Shown one piece after another: positions 37,374-46,826 of a stretch of DNA of 64,000 bases. The first letter of the stretch is position 1. The number at the start of each line of letters is the position of its first letter. This DNA is from Bedellia somnulentella (lineage: Eukaryota; Arthropoda; Insecta; Lepidoptera; Bedelliidae), in contig OY755184.1 in the NCBI GenBank assembly GCA_963576735.1, positions 930,001-994,000 of the forward strand, given 5' to 3'. The notes under the pieces were generated by a model that made no database searches, was not told the origin of the DNA, and saw nothing but the letters and a program-made list of their open reading frames with translations. The position numbers were made by a program, and so were the translations under genes.

Positions 37374-38345
37374 TCAAAGCTTCTCCTCCCCCGGGGGCGC
37401 CGACCGCACGAACTGTATGCAACAAAAAGATTCGGCTTGAGCGGCTGGGGCGGTAGAATTAGCTCGGGGGCGACGGATTCGAGTACTCACAGAGACAGTC
37501 GTTGCAGTTGTTGAATTTGCCCGCGGCCGAAACGTTAGCGCGCGCCATCGGCGACGCAGAGCTGCGGCCACCTCTCCGTTGCAGAAACAGTACAGCACAG
37601 CTACACACAATCCTTGCAGGCTCGCACACAGGGCGGCCGTGTACTCGTATAGCAGCCAGTAGCGAGCCGTACGAGGGGGGCGTACCGGCATCAGTAGGTA
37701 TTGCAACCCTAAAAGTGGCGCTAATAGACACGTAGCCCGAAGCGCTTGTAACGCCGTTGCTGAAGGTGGAGCCGCAGCACCCGCTCGGCCTCCACGTAAT
37801 TTCGTGCATAGGACGCGAACAATATTACAAAGGAATCCCAGGTTCAGTACCACGGCTATTACAGCTGGTATGGCCAGTTCCAGTCGTGGCGCCCCTTCCT
37901 CCAGCCAACATAGTTGGTCGTCATTGAGAGCTCGTCGCGTGGCGGCGGCGATAGCGCACGGTATCGGCGCCCCCCAGCCTAGCGCCAATAGTGCCCGTAG
38001 AAGTCGCCGCTCAGCGACAAATGCATGGACCAGCACTGTATGTAAATAAAGTCCTTCACACAGCATCCACGCGTAGTTTGTAAGGAGAGCATATTGCAAA
38101 GTGGCGTATAGGGCTCGACACCAGGCAGGTGAAGCGTTTATCGTACTTGGAGCACGTACGACCAAAGCATACCATACGAGCCACAGTGCGTTGTTGAGAG
38201 CAAATGATGCAAACAACTGCATATGCACGGTAATTCGAGCACATCTAAGTGATTTGAATTGCATTAGAATGGCGAGTGACGCTAGTAATGCGACGAGTGA
38301 TATGCTGTACCCTGCTTCGTATACTGCAATTATCTCGCTCACATC
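37374..38345 (-). CDS. Class B GPCR, seven-helix exon (calcitonin/DH31 receptor-like)
   Basis: Last visible exon. It starts after TTTGTTTCAG at 38345, giving DVSEIIAVYEAGYS, and ends at TGA 37374-37376. Seven hydrophobic helices follow in order. Class B signatures are clear: ITVHMQLFASF (TM2), LCEGLYLHT (TM3), LGWGAP (TM4), CWLEE (ECL2) and QGLCVAVLYCFCNGEV (TM7), with a basic C-terminal tail. Secretin-family receptors bind peptide hormones through an extracellular Cys-rich domain and signal through G proteins; the three upstream exons encode that domain. Best resemblance is to insect DH31/calcitonin-type receptors or the related Hector receptor; which of the two is uncertain. All seven helices lie in one GC-rich exon. 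A GTGAGT (37486-37491) and a TTTTTGTTGCATACAG acceptor (ending 37413) could splice out 78 in-frame bases of the tail. Confidence 0.88.
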   Translation of the reverse strand, partial: DVSEIIAVYEAGYSISLVALLASLAILMQFKSLRCARITVHMQLFASFALNNALWLVWYALVVRAPSTINASPAWCRALYATLQYALLTNYAWMLCEGLYLHTVLVHAFVAERRLLRALLALGWGAPIPCAIAAATRRALNDDQLCWLEEGAPRLELAIPAVIAVVLNLGFLCNIVRVLCTKLRGGRAGAAAPPSATALQALRATCLLAPLLGLQYLLMPVRPPRTARYWLLYEYTAALCASLQGLCVAVLYCFCNGEVAAALRRRWRALTFRPRANSTTATTVSVSTRIRRPRANSTAPAAQAESFCCIQFVRSAPPGEEKL

Positions 38346-38419
38346 CTGAAACAAAATAAAATTGCTTATTTACAGATTCAAAATGAATAGATTTTAGTAT
38401 GCATTGAATCTTAACTTAC

Positions 38420-38520
38420 ATCGTCAGGACTAACGCAAGTAGTGTAGTTGCTCCAAGTTTTGTTGGACGTTGGATGGCGCCACCATTCGCCATCTTCCGT
38501 GCAGAGTTTATGTGCAAATA
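38420..38520 (-). CDS. Class B GPCR, hormone-binding domain exon 3
   Basis: 101-bp exon between TATTTTCAG and the donor GTAAGT. It encodes [16 protein letters not shown], then [11 protein letters not shown] and SPDD. These are the last two conserved cysteines and the W-x-x-HP and WSNYTTC motifs of the class B extracellular domain, with two N-glycosylation sites (NKT, NYT). It joins the 111-bp exon after one base of a split codon and the seven-helix exon in phase 0; all three frames agree, which confirms the model. The intron to the next exon is only 74 bp. Confidence 0.92.
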
Positions 38521-38582
38521 CTGAAAATAGGAAAATAATTCATTGCATTGTTCACAAATGCGTTTTATAATAGTTAAACCTG

Positions 38583-38818
38583 CAACATACATACTCATGG
38601 CCATAAATCCCAAAAAGGGGTAGCCAACTGCTTTAGGTATAGAAACACCTCAGCCTCAGAAGTTGATAGAGGACAAGATAGTAGAAGTAAAGTATCATTG
38701 GTGATGGGTCTAAAACCGCATCGCCCAAAAACTGCTTAATAAAATCCCATACCGTTAGTCGACTCTTACAACACCCGTAGCAAAAAAAGTTAGTTCATTC
38801 ATACATTCTAAGCTGGAA
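38583..38818 (-). repeat. SINE S1 copy in GPCR intron
   Basis: ACATACATACTCATGGCCAT to CATTCTAAGCTGG. Reverse relative to the window, so in the sense of the receptor transcript; slightly rearranged near its head. Confidence 0.8.
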
Positions 38819-38946
38819 CAACACGGCATATATAGGCAACACGGATTGTTGTATTGTTTAAGCAGATTAACGCATAGTCATCAGTTTCACCATGTTGTTG
38901 TACATCTATCTCACATGACTCTAATTTATTGACCTCTCCATTCAAA

Positions 38947-39078
38947 GGTTGTCTGGAAGAGATCGCTTTTAGTGATAAGACCGCCAATTGTACTTTTGTT
39001 AATTCATTCTGTGTATTTGTAATTGTTTTTCCATATTTGATGTACAATAAAGAGTTTTCTATTCTATTCTATTCTATT
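38947..39078 (+). repeat. LINE 3' UTR with ATTCT tail
   Basis: GGTTGTCTGGAAGAGATCGC, AGACCGCCAATTGTACTTTT, GTACAATAAAGAG and a (TATTC)n tail. Same UTR as the LINE at 23540-24388; no coding part. Confidence 0.75.
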
Positions 39079-39263
39079 CATATCAATCAATCCTTCAAAT
39101 AATTTGAAAGAAAAAAATTTATTAAAAATCGTAATTCCTATTATGTTGTTTAATGGAATTTATTTTAATACATCCACAATATTTAAGCCATATCTGGAAA
39201 AACAATTACATAGGAAAATTAAATTATGAGTACATAATATAATGGATGAAATGCAAATGCTTT

Positions 39264-39496
39264 TGCCGTGTAGTGACACTACCCCATTCCTACCCGTGGG
39301 TGATCGTTAGAGGCAACTAAGGGTATACAGGGCTTTTTAAGAGATTTTGGGCGATGTGGTTGAAGACCCGTCACCAAAAACATTTATTTAAACCATCTTC
39401 TCCCCAATCAACTTCCAAAAGTGGCTGAGGAATGTCTTATTCCAAAGCTCTGGCTACCCCGTTAAGGGATTTATAGCCGTGAGTATATGTATGTAT
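39264..39496 (+). repeat. SINE S1 copy
   Basis: GCCGTGTAGTGACACTACCC (small deletion in the head) to GTGAGTATATGTATGTA. Subgroup with CCGTTAAGGG. Confidence 0.85.
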
Positions 39497-39556
39497 GAAA
39501 TGCAAAACAGAAGTTGTATTAAATCAATAAAATTAATATAGAAACGCTAAAATGAA

Positions 39557-39812
39557 CATACATACATACATAATACTCACGGCTATAATTCCCTAGAAGG
39601 GGTAGCCAGAGCTAAGGAATTAGAAATTCCTCAGCCACTTTTGGAAAGTTGAGTGGGGAAAAGATGGTATAATAAAGGTTTTTGGTGATGGGTCTCCAAC
39701 TGCATCGCCCAATCTTCCCTTAAAAGCCCCAATACCGTTAGTCGCCTCTTACGTACACCCACCGCACCGGTAGAATTGGGGTAGCTCTATTCTAAGCCGG
39801 CGCTACACAGCA
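39557..39812 (-). repeat. SINE S1 copy
   Basis: ACATACATACATAATACTCA to GCCGGCGCTACACAGCA, 60 bp from a plus-strand copy, so the two can fold back on each other. Confidence 0.88.
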
Positions 39813-40091
39813 ATGAAATTTCTAGGAAATGCAGTGAGCGTCCTTATTTTAAACTAATTTTCTATTTTTATATCGCGCCCACTTTATTTGGGGAATCTCT
39901 CTCTTTGATAGTAGTTGTAAATTGAGTGTACGGTTCCTTTTGCTATCTATTTCTAAGCTATATTGATCCATCTATTTTTATCCATCATATACACATAAAA
40001 GACATACATTTCTATTCAATTCTTTAAGAGTTTTCCCTTCACCTTTTAAGGATAATTTATTATACACTTTATATGAAAGTTTTCTACATTT

Positions 40092-40330
40092 TGCCGTGTA
40101 GTGCCGGCTTAGAATATCGCTACCCCTTTCTACCCACGGGTGTCGTAAGAGGCGACTAAGGGTATTGGGGCTTTTTATTGGATTCTTGGGCGATGCGGTT
40201 GGAGACCCATCACCAAAAACCTTTATTCTTACCATCTTTTCCCCACCTAACTTCCAAAAGTGGCTGAGGAATTTATAATTCCTTAGCTCTGGTTACCCCT
40301 TCTAGGGAAATATAGCCGTGAGTATATGTT
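40092..40330 (+). repeat. SINE S1 copy
   Basis: TTGCCGTGTAGTGCCGGCTT to GCCGTGAGTATATGTTATG. Subgroup with TTTTTATTGGATTCTTGGGC. Confidence 0.88.
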
Positions 40331-40516
40331 ATGTTATATTATGTTATGTTTTCTACATATTGATTTATTATAAAAGTATATTTTACCTAGTTTTAAGTAT
40401 TGCTGTGCACTAATCAGGGTTCGGGAAGAGCGCTGTAATATTGACTGTCATATTTGTAATACTTGTGAGTGCAATAAACAACTAATAAATTAATATCAAC
40501 TGGTACTAAAAATGCA

Positions 40517-40665
40517 GTCATGTAGTGTCAGCTTAGAATAACACTGCCCCATACCTACCCGTGGGTGATCGTTAGAGGCGACTAAGGGTATAAGGGCTTT
40601 TTAAGTGATCTGTGGCTCTGGCTACCCCGTTAAGGGATTTATAGCCGTAGGTATATGTATATATA
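40517..40665 (+). repeat. SINE S1 with internal deletion
   Basis: Head to GGGCTTTTTAAGTGATCTGT, then directly GCTCTGGCTACCCCGTTAAG and the tail; the middle is missing. Confidence 0.82.
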
Positions 40666-40735
40666 TATATATACATATACTTTATTGTGGATTTTTAGTA
40701 CATATATATGTATATATATATATATATATATATGT
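40654..40735. repeat. TA/TATG microsatellite palindrome
   Basis: Two TA-rich runs around CTTTATTGTGGATTTTTAG, grown from the S1 tail; potential cruciform next to a GPCR exon. Confidence 0.75.
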
Positions 40736-40791
40736 ATGGAAGTTGATAAAAATCCACAAAAATAAAATAAAAAATGACTCAAATAACTTAC

Positions 40792-40902
40792 GTTCAGGGC
40801 TGAATCCAGGCACAAATGCCGGGCAGGGGGCGGTGGCCGTCGTATTTGCCGGAGTGTGCGGCCAACACGTCCATGTATCGAATGTGCCCGGACAAAAGAG
40901 GC
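40792..40902 (-). CDS. Class B GPCR, hormone-binding domain exon 2
   Basis: 111-bp exon between acceptor TTCCAG and donor GTAAGT. It encodes LFCPGTFDTWTCWPHTPAN, TTATAPCPAFV and PGFSPE. The FCPGTFDxWxCW and PCP motifs are the signature of the class B hormone-receptor domain and supply three of its six cysteines; NTT is a glycosylation site. One leading split codon (G|GC, from the exon at 42391) and one trailing split codon (C|TA, into 38520) match the neighbours exactly. Confidence 0.92.
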
Positions 40903-41172
40903 CTGGAACATTAATATTCATTCCAATTTGCAAACTTTTAACAAAACATGTTACTGACCAGCAAATTGTTATTGATGACGCGCAAATTTAAGGGATACCA
41001 CGTATTCATTTATCACACATAAAAGTACACATACGCAGGTTTAGAAAGAAGATTAATTGTACATTTTCAATTGTTATTATGTCTTTTTTATGTTTCGTAA
41101 CTTAATTTTTATATAAGTTATTAATGTATTTTTTTGTTCTTGTGTCTCTACTATACTAATTATATGTAAAAA

Positions 41173-41373
41173 AAACATAAACGTTCACGCCGAATATCCC
41201 CGAAAGGGTTGGCAGAGGTACTAATACTTCTGAACATCACGTGACGTTTTGCATGGACAGTGTACTCACGTGAAAGTAGGCAGGCCTATCGCCGTTTTGT
41301 ACGAATACACTGTCACATGACTAAGTACAACTCAGCCATGTGGGTTTCCTCACGATGTTTTCCCTCACCGTTA
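41173..41373 (-). repeat. SINE S3, 5'-truncated
   Basis: ACATAAACGTTCACGCCGAA to GATGTTTTCCCTCACCGTTA with a small internal deletion; lies in a GPCR intron. Confidence 0.85.
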
Positions 41374-41927
41374 ATTATATGTATGAGATAAAATATTAAG
41401 AATGTAAGTATCGAGCATGTAGTATCTGAATCAAGAAGATTACATAAAGTATATGTCATGATTATTGTATATTCTTACTTTTCTACTTAGTTTTCTAGAT
41501 CAATAAAAACTTACTGCAATGGATTTTCAATCACTATATTAAAATTAAAATTGTAAAAAATGTGCTGATCAAATTATTACAATGATCATAACTAACAATT
41601 ATTGAATAGAATAGAAAATCTCTTTATTACACATCACAACACAAATCATTTACTAAGATAATAACAAAACAACTTTTGTCTTGATATATAACAGTCGCAA
41701 AGCTAGTAATTACAAAGAAAGATGATGTTTTTCTTCCATTTAGATAATATCTTTCTCAGTGTCTGCGAATACATCAGTCTCGAATTTAATATTCATTGAA
41801 GTAAATGTTCGGTCATTTTTTCAGAGAAGTTAAGAGAAGGTTGAAATATAAGCAATAAATAACAAAAAATAATAATCAAACTCTGTAAACCTGTGTATTC
41901 TCACTATTATTATTTTTTAGTTTTGAT
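41374..41927. other. GPCR intron, AT-rich
   Basis: No exon or clear repeat, apart from a GAATAGAATAGAAAATCTCT stretch at 41604 that looks like a reverse LINE 3' tail. Confidence 0.4.
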
Positions 41928-42265
41928 TGCTGCATAATTTCGGCTTAGAATATCACTGGCCCATTCTGCTCGCAGAAGTTATAAGAGGCGACTTAGGGAT
42001 CTGTGGCTTTTTAAGTAATTAGAATGTTTTTGTTCCCGAAAATCTCATTTCTTTCCTTTATTTATTATTTTTAATGTTTTTATATGAGTGAGACGCATAA
42101 CGAATCATCCTTCATTCTACCATATATATATAAAATATAAAACAGAAGTTGGGTAACTTCTTCTTTATTGTTTGCTGAGCTTCTCATCTCTCAATTTCCA
42201 AAGTGGATCAGGAACTTCAAATTCTAAAACTCTAGCTACCCCTTTTTGGAATTTATAGCCGTAAG
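41928..42265 (+). repeat. SINE S1, old and interrupted
   Basis: Head TTTCGGCTTAGAATATCACT and 3' half (GAGCTTCTCATCTCTCAATT to ATAGCCGTAAGTATAAA) are separated by about 150 bp of unrelated AT-rich sequence. Confidence 0.65.
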
Positions 42266-42390
42266 TATAAATATTAATTACTATATGAATTAAACTTTTT
42301 AATAGATATTTGACAATGTTTTTAGCGTTGTACAAACTACACTGTACAAACGTAACCTAAACTATTAAACAATTCCACACTAATGCTCAC

Positions 42391-42493
42391 CATCTGGAGG
42401 CAGCGTCGCGTTGTTGAGAGCGGAGCAGATGGCCTCGTCTCGTGCGATGCGCTCCGGATCGTCCATGACGTCACAGCGATCGCATGACGTCAC
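42391..42493 (-). CDS. Class B GPCR, extracellular exon 1 (first visible)
   Basis: 103-bp exon between acceptor TTGTTCCAG and donor GTGAGC. It encodes VTSCDRCDVMDDPERIARDE, then AICSALNNATLPPDG. It supplies the first conserved cysteine of the class B extracellular domain (EAICS), a glycosylation site (NNAT) and the LPPDGLFCPG join to the next exon. It starts in phase 0 after an intron, so a further upstream exon with start codon and signal peptide must exist; I could not identify it to the right within the window. Confidence 0.88.
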
Positions 42494-42632
42494 CTGGAAC
42501 AAGACATTGAATTTCACAGGGGCGGAATTAGGACTCTTAAATTGTGATAGTCATAATATTCGTAATAGAACAATTATTCTATCCTAAGATCTACCTCATA
42601 TGATTATTATTGGTTGAACTAGCAATCCAAGG

Positions 42633-42768
42633 GTTGTCTGGAAGTAATTTTTTTAGTGCTTTTAGTGATAAGACCGCCCATTTTACTTTTCTTTTGGTAC
42701 TGAAATTTTGTAAATATTTGTTTTGTGATGTGCAATAAAGTATTTTCTATTCTATTCTTTTATTATAT
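42633..42768 (+). repeat. LINE 3' UTR with ATTCT tail
   Basis: GGTTGTCTGGAAGTAATTTT, AAGACCGCCCATTTTACTTT, GTGCAATAAAGTATTTTCTA and a TATTC tail. Confidence 0.72.
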
Positions 42769-43337
42769 TTAAGAAACTTTTGTTATGATATCTCCGGAGC
42801 GGCGCATGATAAACAGTGTTCTACCGATTAAAGATAAAAGATAAAATAGTCTAGGATGTTTGAATTAGAGGCATGGATTTGATTATCGAGTGTACTCAAA
42901 AAAAAAAGTATGTATAGAACGCAAAGATGATACAAAATAGTGTTTGCAATTTCCCGGGAATCCCTGAAAATCTACAATCAATGTTTCCACATCCCGGTTC
43001 CGGAAAAAGGCAGCGGAAATCGAAATCTATTTTGTATGTTGAGGTAAGTGTCAGTTAGGTGTCCTGTACGAAAGAAAAAGGTCTTTTCTCAAGTCATTTC
43101 TATAGTTATTATAACGATCGCCTATGTAACGAGGAAATGTAGGGTACATAGTTATGGTGAATAAATGAAGTTAAGTCGTTTTTCGTTCAGATTATGTACT
43201 TCCAAGAATATAAGATTAAAAATTTATTTATTAATCTAAAAATGAGACTATGATTATTGTTTTTGTCAAGTGCTCAACTTAAATTGAGCTTTTTTCATTT
43301 TTTCAGTAACGGCTACATAATTAACATAATTAAACAT
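42769..43337. other. Unassigned stretch
   Basis: No gene or repeat recognised. It would be intron if the GPCR's first exon lies further right. Confidence 0.4.
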
Positions 43338-43588
43338 TGCCGTGTAGTGTCGGTTTAGAATAGCACTACTCCATTTCTTCTGGTGGGTGTACGTAAGAGG
43401 CGACTAACGGTATTGGGGCTTTAAAGGGATTTTTGGGCGATGCGGTTGGAGACTCATCACCAACAACCTTTATTTTACCATCTTTTCCCCATTCAACTTT
43501 CCAAAGGTGGCTGAAGAATTTCTCATTCCTTAGCTCTGGCTACCCCATCTAGGGATTTATAGCCGTGAGTATATGTATGTATGTATGT
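43338..43588 (+). repeat. SINE S1 copy
   Basis: TTGCCGTGTAGTGTCGGTTT to GTGAGTATATGTATGTATGT. Subgroup with TCTGGTGGGTGTACG. Confidence 0.88.
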
Positions 43589-43805
43589 GAAATTATTGTT
43601 ATAAGTAAATAGGTATAACAATAGTATAAATAGGTGATGAGGTTGTAACTAAAATTTCTTTGAAAACCCCGATCCCTTTGTCGATATGGGGTAGCGCTCT
43701 AAACAAAAACCAGCTATAACTTTTGATAGAAAATTAGATTGAAAAGAAAAATATTATTTCTGGGGTATTCTTAAGCATATTGTATTTGTGTAATTAATAA
43801 AATTA

Positions 43806-44200
43806 AGCCGTGTTGTGCATGCTTAGAATCATTACCCCTTTCTGCCCACGGGTTTCGTAAAAGGCAACCAAGACTATGGTTTTTTTTTATAAAAGTGGTT
43901 TTTGGGCCATAAATCATTTAGAGAGGATGGATGATAGAAAATTGGTACAAGGGATCTATAGAGCTAGTGTGGATGGTAATGTTAGTAGAGGACGACCACG
44001 GAGAACACACTTGGATCAAATTGAGAGTGTGCTCAAAAAGGCTGGCGTCCGAAGTATGAAGAATAAAAGAGCATGTATGAAAAGATTGATGGATGTAAAC
44101 GAATCTAGAGAGGTTTGTCAGGATCGTGCGAAGTGGCGATCAATAGTCTCTGCCTACCGCAATGGGAACTAATGGCGTGAGTATATGTATGTATGTATGT
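43806..44200 (+). mobile_element. S1 SINE head fused to RTE LINE 3' end
   Basis: 43806-43911 is an S1 head (GCCGTGTTGTGCATGCTTAG, CCCACGGGTTTCGTAAAAGG, GGTTTTTGGGC). At TTTGGGC it passes without a gap into the RTE C-terminus (LERMDDRKLVQGIYRASVDG, RGRPRRTHLDQIESVLKKAG, then VCQDRAKWRSIVSAYRNGN, stop 44170-44172) and the RTE tail with (ATGT)n. The 98-codon frame starting at 43876 crosses the junction but is not a host gene. Confidence 0.85.
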
Positions 44201-44221
44201 ATGTATGTAAATCATTTTTAT

Positions 44222-44432
44222 AGAAAAGTGGCCTTGAATCCCAAAATGGGATAACCAGAGCTTCAGAGCTAGAAACAAGATGGTAGAAATAACGTTTCAT
44301 TGATGATGGGTCTCCAACTGCATGCATCGTCCAAAAATCACTTAAAAATGCCTCATACCCATCCCATAGTCGCTTCTTACCACACCCGTGGGTAGAAAGG
44401 GGTAGTGACATTCTAAGCCGGCACTACACGGC
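44222..44432 (-). repeat. SINE S1 copy, tail missing
   Basis: GGCCTTGAATCCCAAAATGG to CTAAGCCGGCACTACACGGC, reverse, just after the chimera. An ATGCATGC duplication lies inside CAACTGCATGCATCGTCC. Confidence 0.85.
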
Positions 44433-44547
44433 AAATAATACACATACTCGTAATTATGGTTAAAACTTAGTATTGGTTTGATTAGACTTTTTTGTAAATA
44501 AAACGTCATTAGACCTCATAGATTCTCCGAGACCTCATACAAATTAA

Positions 44548-44600
44548 TGTCTCGGGTTCGAGTCCCTCTGGTGTCGAAAGTATTCTTTCCTAATTTGATT
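44548..44600 (+). repeat. tRNA-like repeat S5, 3' part
   Basis: GTCTCGGGTTCGAGTCCCTC with TGGTGTCGAAAGTATTCTTT; only the T arm and 3' flank remain. Confidence 0.45.
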
Positions 44601-44605
44601 AGTTA

Positions 44606-44759
44606 GAACGTTATTCCACTAGTCTGAATTCAGATTCTGTGGCGTTCAGACGTCTTCATTCAGACAAATGGAATAAGCTCTTGAACGTTATTCCACTAGT
44701 CTGAATTCAGATTCTGTGGCTTTCAGACGTCTTCATTCAGACAAATGGAATAAGCTCTT
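44606..44759 (+). repeat. Two tandem 77-bp MITE-arm units
   Basis: GAACGTTATTCCACTAGTCT starts at 44606 and 44683. The units differ at about one base and each ends AAATGGAATAAGCTCTT. Each is the reverse complement of the left part of the MITE at 23692-23864. Confidence 0.88.
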
Positions 44760-44840
44760 TAGTATTGTTTTTTAATACTATCTGCATATATGTTTACAAT
44801 TTTCAAATACTAGTTTGCTTTTACCGTAGCTGAATATATG

Positions 44841-45065
44841 TGCCGTGTAGTGCCGGCTGAGAATGTCGCTACCTCTTTCTACCCACGGATGTTGTAAGAG
44901 GCGACTAAGGGTATTGGGCTTTTTATTGGATTTTTGGGCGATGCGGTTGGAGACCCATCACCAAAAACCTTTATTTTTACCATCTTTTCCCCACTCAACT
45001 TCCAAAAGTGACTGAGGAATTTATAATTCTACCCCTTCTAGGGAAATATAGCCTTGAGTATATGA
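44841..45065 (+). repeat. SINE S1 copy
   Basis: GTGCCGTGTAGTGCCGGCTG to GCCTTGAGTATATGAATGAA, with a small deletion near the tail. Confidence 0.87.
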
Positions 45066-45113
45066 ATGAATGAAAGGATGAATGAATATGAGAGATAAAA
45101 AGAAGTAATATAT

Positions 45114-46826
45114 ATATGTCATGGCCATATCGTACACTTGAACATATCATGGAATGATCGATCGATCGAATTATGAAATAGTCACATTTCATGATGTGGC
45201 CTACTTAATTTGTCTAGTTCATAAAATCTTCAACGTTTACCATTTCGTCATCCACGTTTTGCCAGGTCGTAGAAATAGACCTGTAAAATACGATGCAAAC
45301 TCTACGCTGTTATTGGTTTGTTTTGAGATCTTACGAAGGCATTTGATTGTGCAGATCATGAAATCCTTTTTATTTAATTAGAACATTATGGCATACAAGG
45401 TGACGCACTTAAATTAATAAAGTCTTACTTTTTGGATCGGATACAGAAAGTGCAAATCAATAATACAATATTACCTGAAGCTCATGTAAAAATGGGTGTT
45501 CCGCAGGGTTCTATTTGGGGCCTATTTTTATTTTTGGTTTATATTAATGATTTGCCGTTCATGGTCGAGAAAATGTCCGATGTAGTGTTATTTGCTGATG
45601 ATACTTCCTTAGTGTTTGACGTTAAAAGAAATAATGAGAATATTGACGAGGTGAATAACATGGTTTCACAGATTCAAACATGGTTTGCTTCCAATAATCT
45701 TGTACTGAATGGCAAAAAAACTAAATGCATCAAATTTGTATTACCCAATGTTAAGAGCGTTGATAAAGAAATAATTTTAAATAATGAAAATATAGTATAT
45801 TCGGATGACACTGTTTTCTTAGGGATAACTCTGGACTCCAAGCTCCTATGGGGACCCCACATTAGCTCACTAGCTGGCAGGTTAAGTAGTGCTGCATACG
45901 CTGTTAGGAAAATAAGACATTTGACAGATGTACAGACAGCTCGATTAGTTTATTACAGCTATTTTCATAGTGTAATATCTTACGGTATTTTACTCTGGGG
46001 CACAGCAGCTGATGTTGGTTCCATATTTATTCTCCAAAAGAGAGCAATAAGAGCTATTTGTAATTTAAGATCACGAGATTCCCTGAGAGAATTGTTTAAA
46101 AACATAAATTTAATGACTCTGCCATGTCAATATATTTATTAAAATATTATGTATGTAATAAAAAATCAGGCGTCTTTTGTAAAAAATTGTGACAGACATA
46201 TTCGAAATCTGAGAGAAAACAATAAAATTTCAATACCTAAATACAGTTTGTCAAAAGTAAATACATCTTACATGGGGTTATGCGTACAAATGTATAATAA
46301 AATACCTGAGGACATTTTAAATTTATCAGAAACAAAATTCAAAGCAGTAGTTAAAAGAAATCTTAGTTCGAAAGCCTATAACAATGTTAATGATTACATT
46401 AATGATGAAGTGGCTTAGTGTCATCAGGGCTCTGTGCAGGATGTTTCCGGGCTAACACCAAAATTGTAATGGACGTAAAAAAAGATGTGTGTTGACGAGT
46501 TTCTTACGGGTTCTTCTCTCAACAAAACACCTTCCGAATCCGAAGTAAACTTAGTATTAAGTTGAAATTGGACGTTCAAAAAACAAAGATTTATCTTTTT
46601 ACTTTGAAATAAATGATTATTTTATTTTATTATTTTACGGTTTTATAACATATTGCTCAGTTTTATTTCTTCTATCATATATTCTTCTTCATATATGCTT
46701 CTATCTGCCCAAACCACATCACGATGTGGCCAATAAACAGTTAAACGTTTTATGAAATAAGACTATTTCATGAAATTATCGATCATTTCATGATGTGCGC
46801 AATCCTACAATATGGCTACGACATAT
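45114..46826. mobile_element. TIR element enclosing a LINE
   Basis: The left TATGTCATGGCCATATCGTA with CATGGAATGATCGATCG, and the reverse complement of the right end (TATGTCGTAGCCATATTGTA with CATGAAATGATCGAT), form imperfect terminal inverted repeats near 90 bp. The LINE at 45280-46620 occupies most of the interior. No transposase seen; superfamily unknown. Confidence 0.55.
45280..46620 (+). mobile_element. Jockey/Daphne-like LINE, RT domain to 3' end
   Basis: The longest LINE piece in the window. RT motifs in order: DLTKAFDCADHEI (with one stop), MGVPQGSIWGLFLFLVYIND, the catalytic FADDTSLVF, FLGITLDSKLLWGPHI and LVYYSYFHSVISYGILLWG. A stop at 46139-46141 is followed by the C-terminal part (46149-46418: YSLSKVNTSYMGLCVQMYNK, NVNDYINDEVA). 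The 3' UTR carries ACACCTTCCGAATCC and GAAATAAATGATT. It lacks the endonuclease and has two stops, so it is dead, though the FADD catalytic box is intact. Confidence 0.9.

Noticed and set aside
37160..38349. Plus-strand and alternate minus frames across the receptor exon, including a 66-codon frame at 37160-37360
   Set aside because: GC-rich sequence keeps many frames open. Only the frame with class B motifs and matching splice phases is supported.
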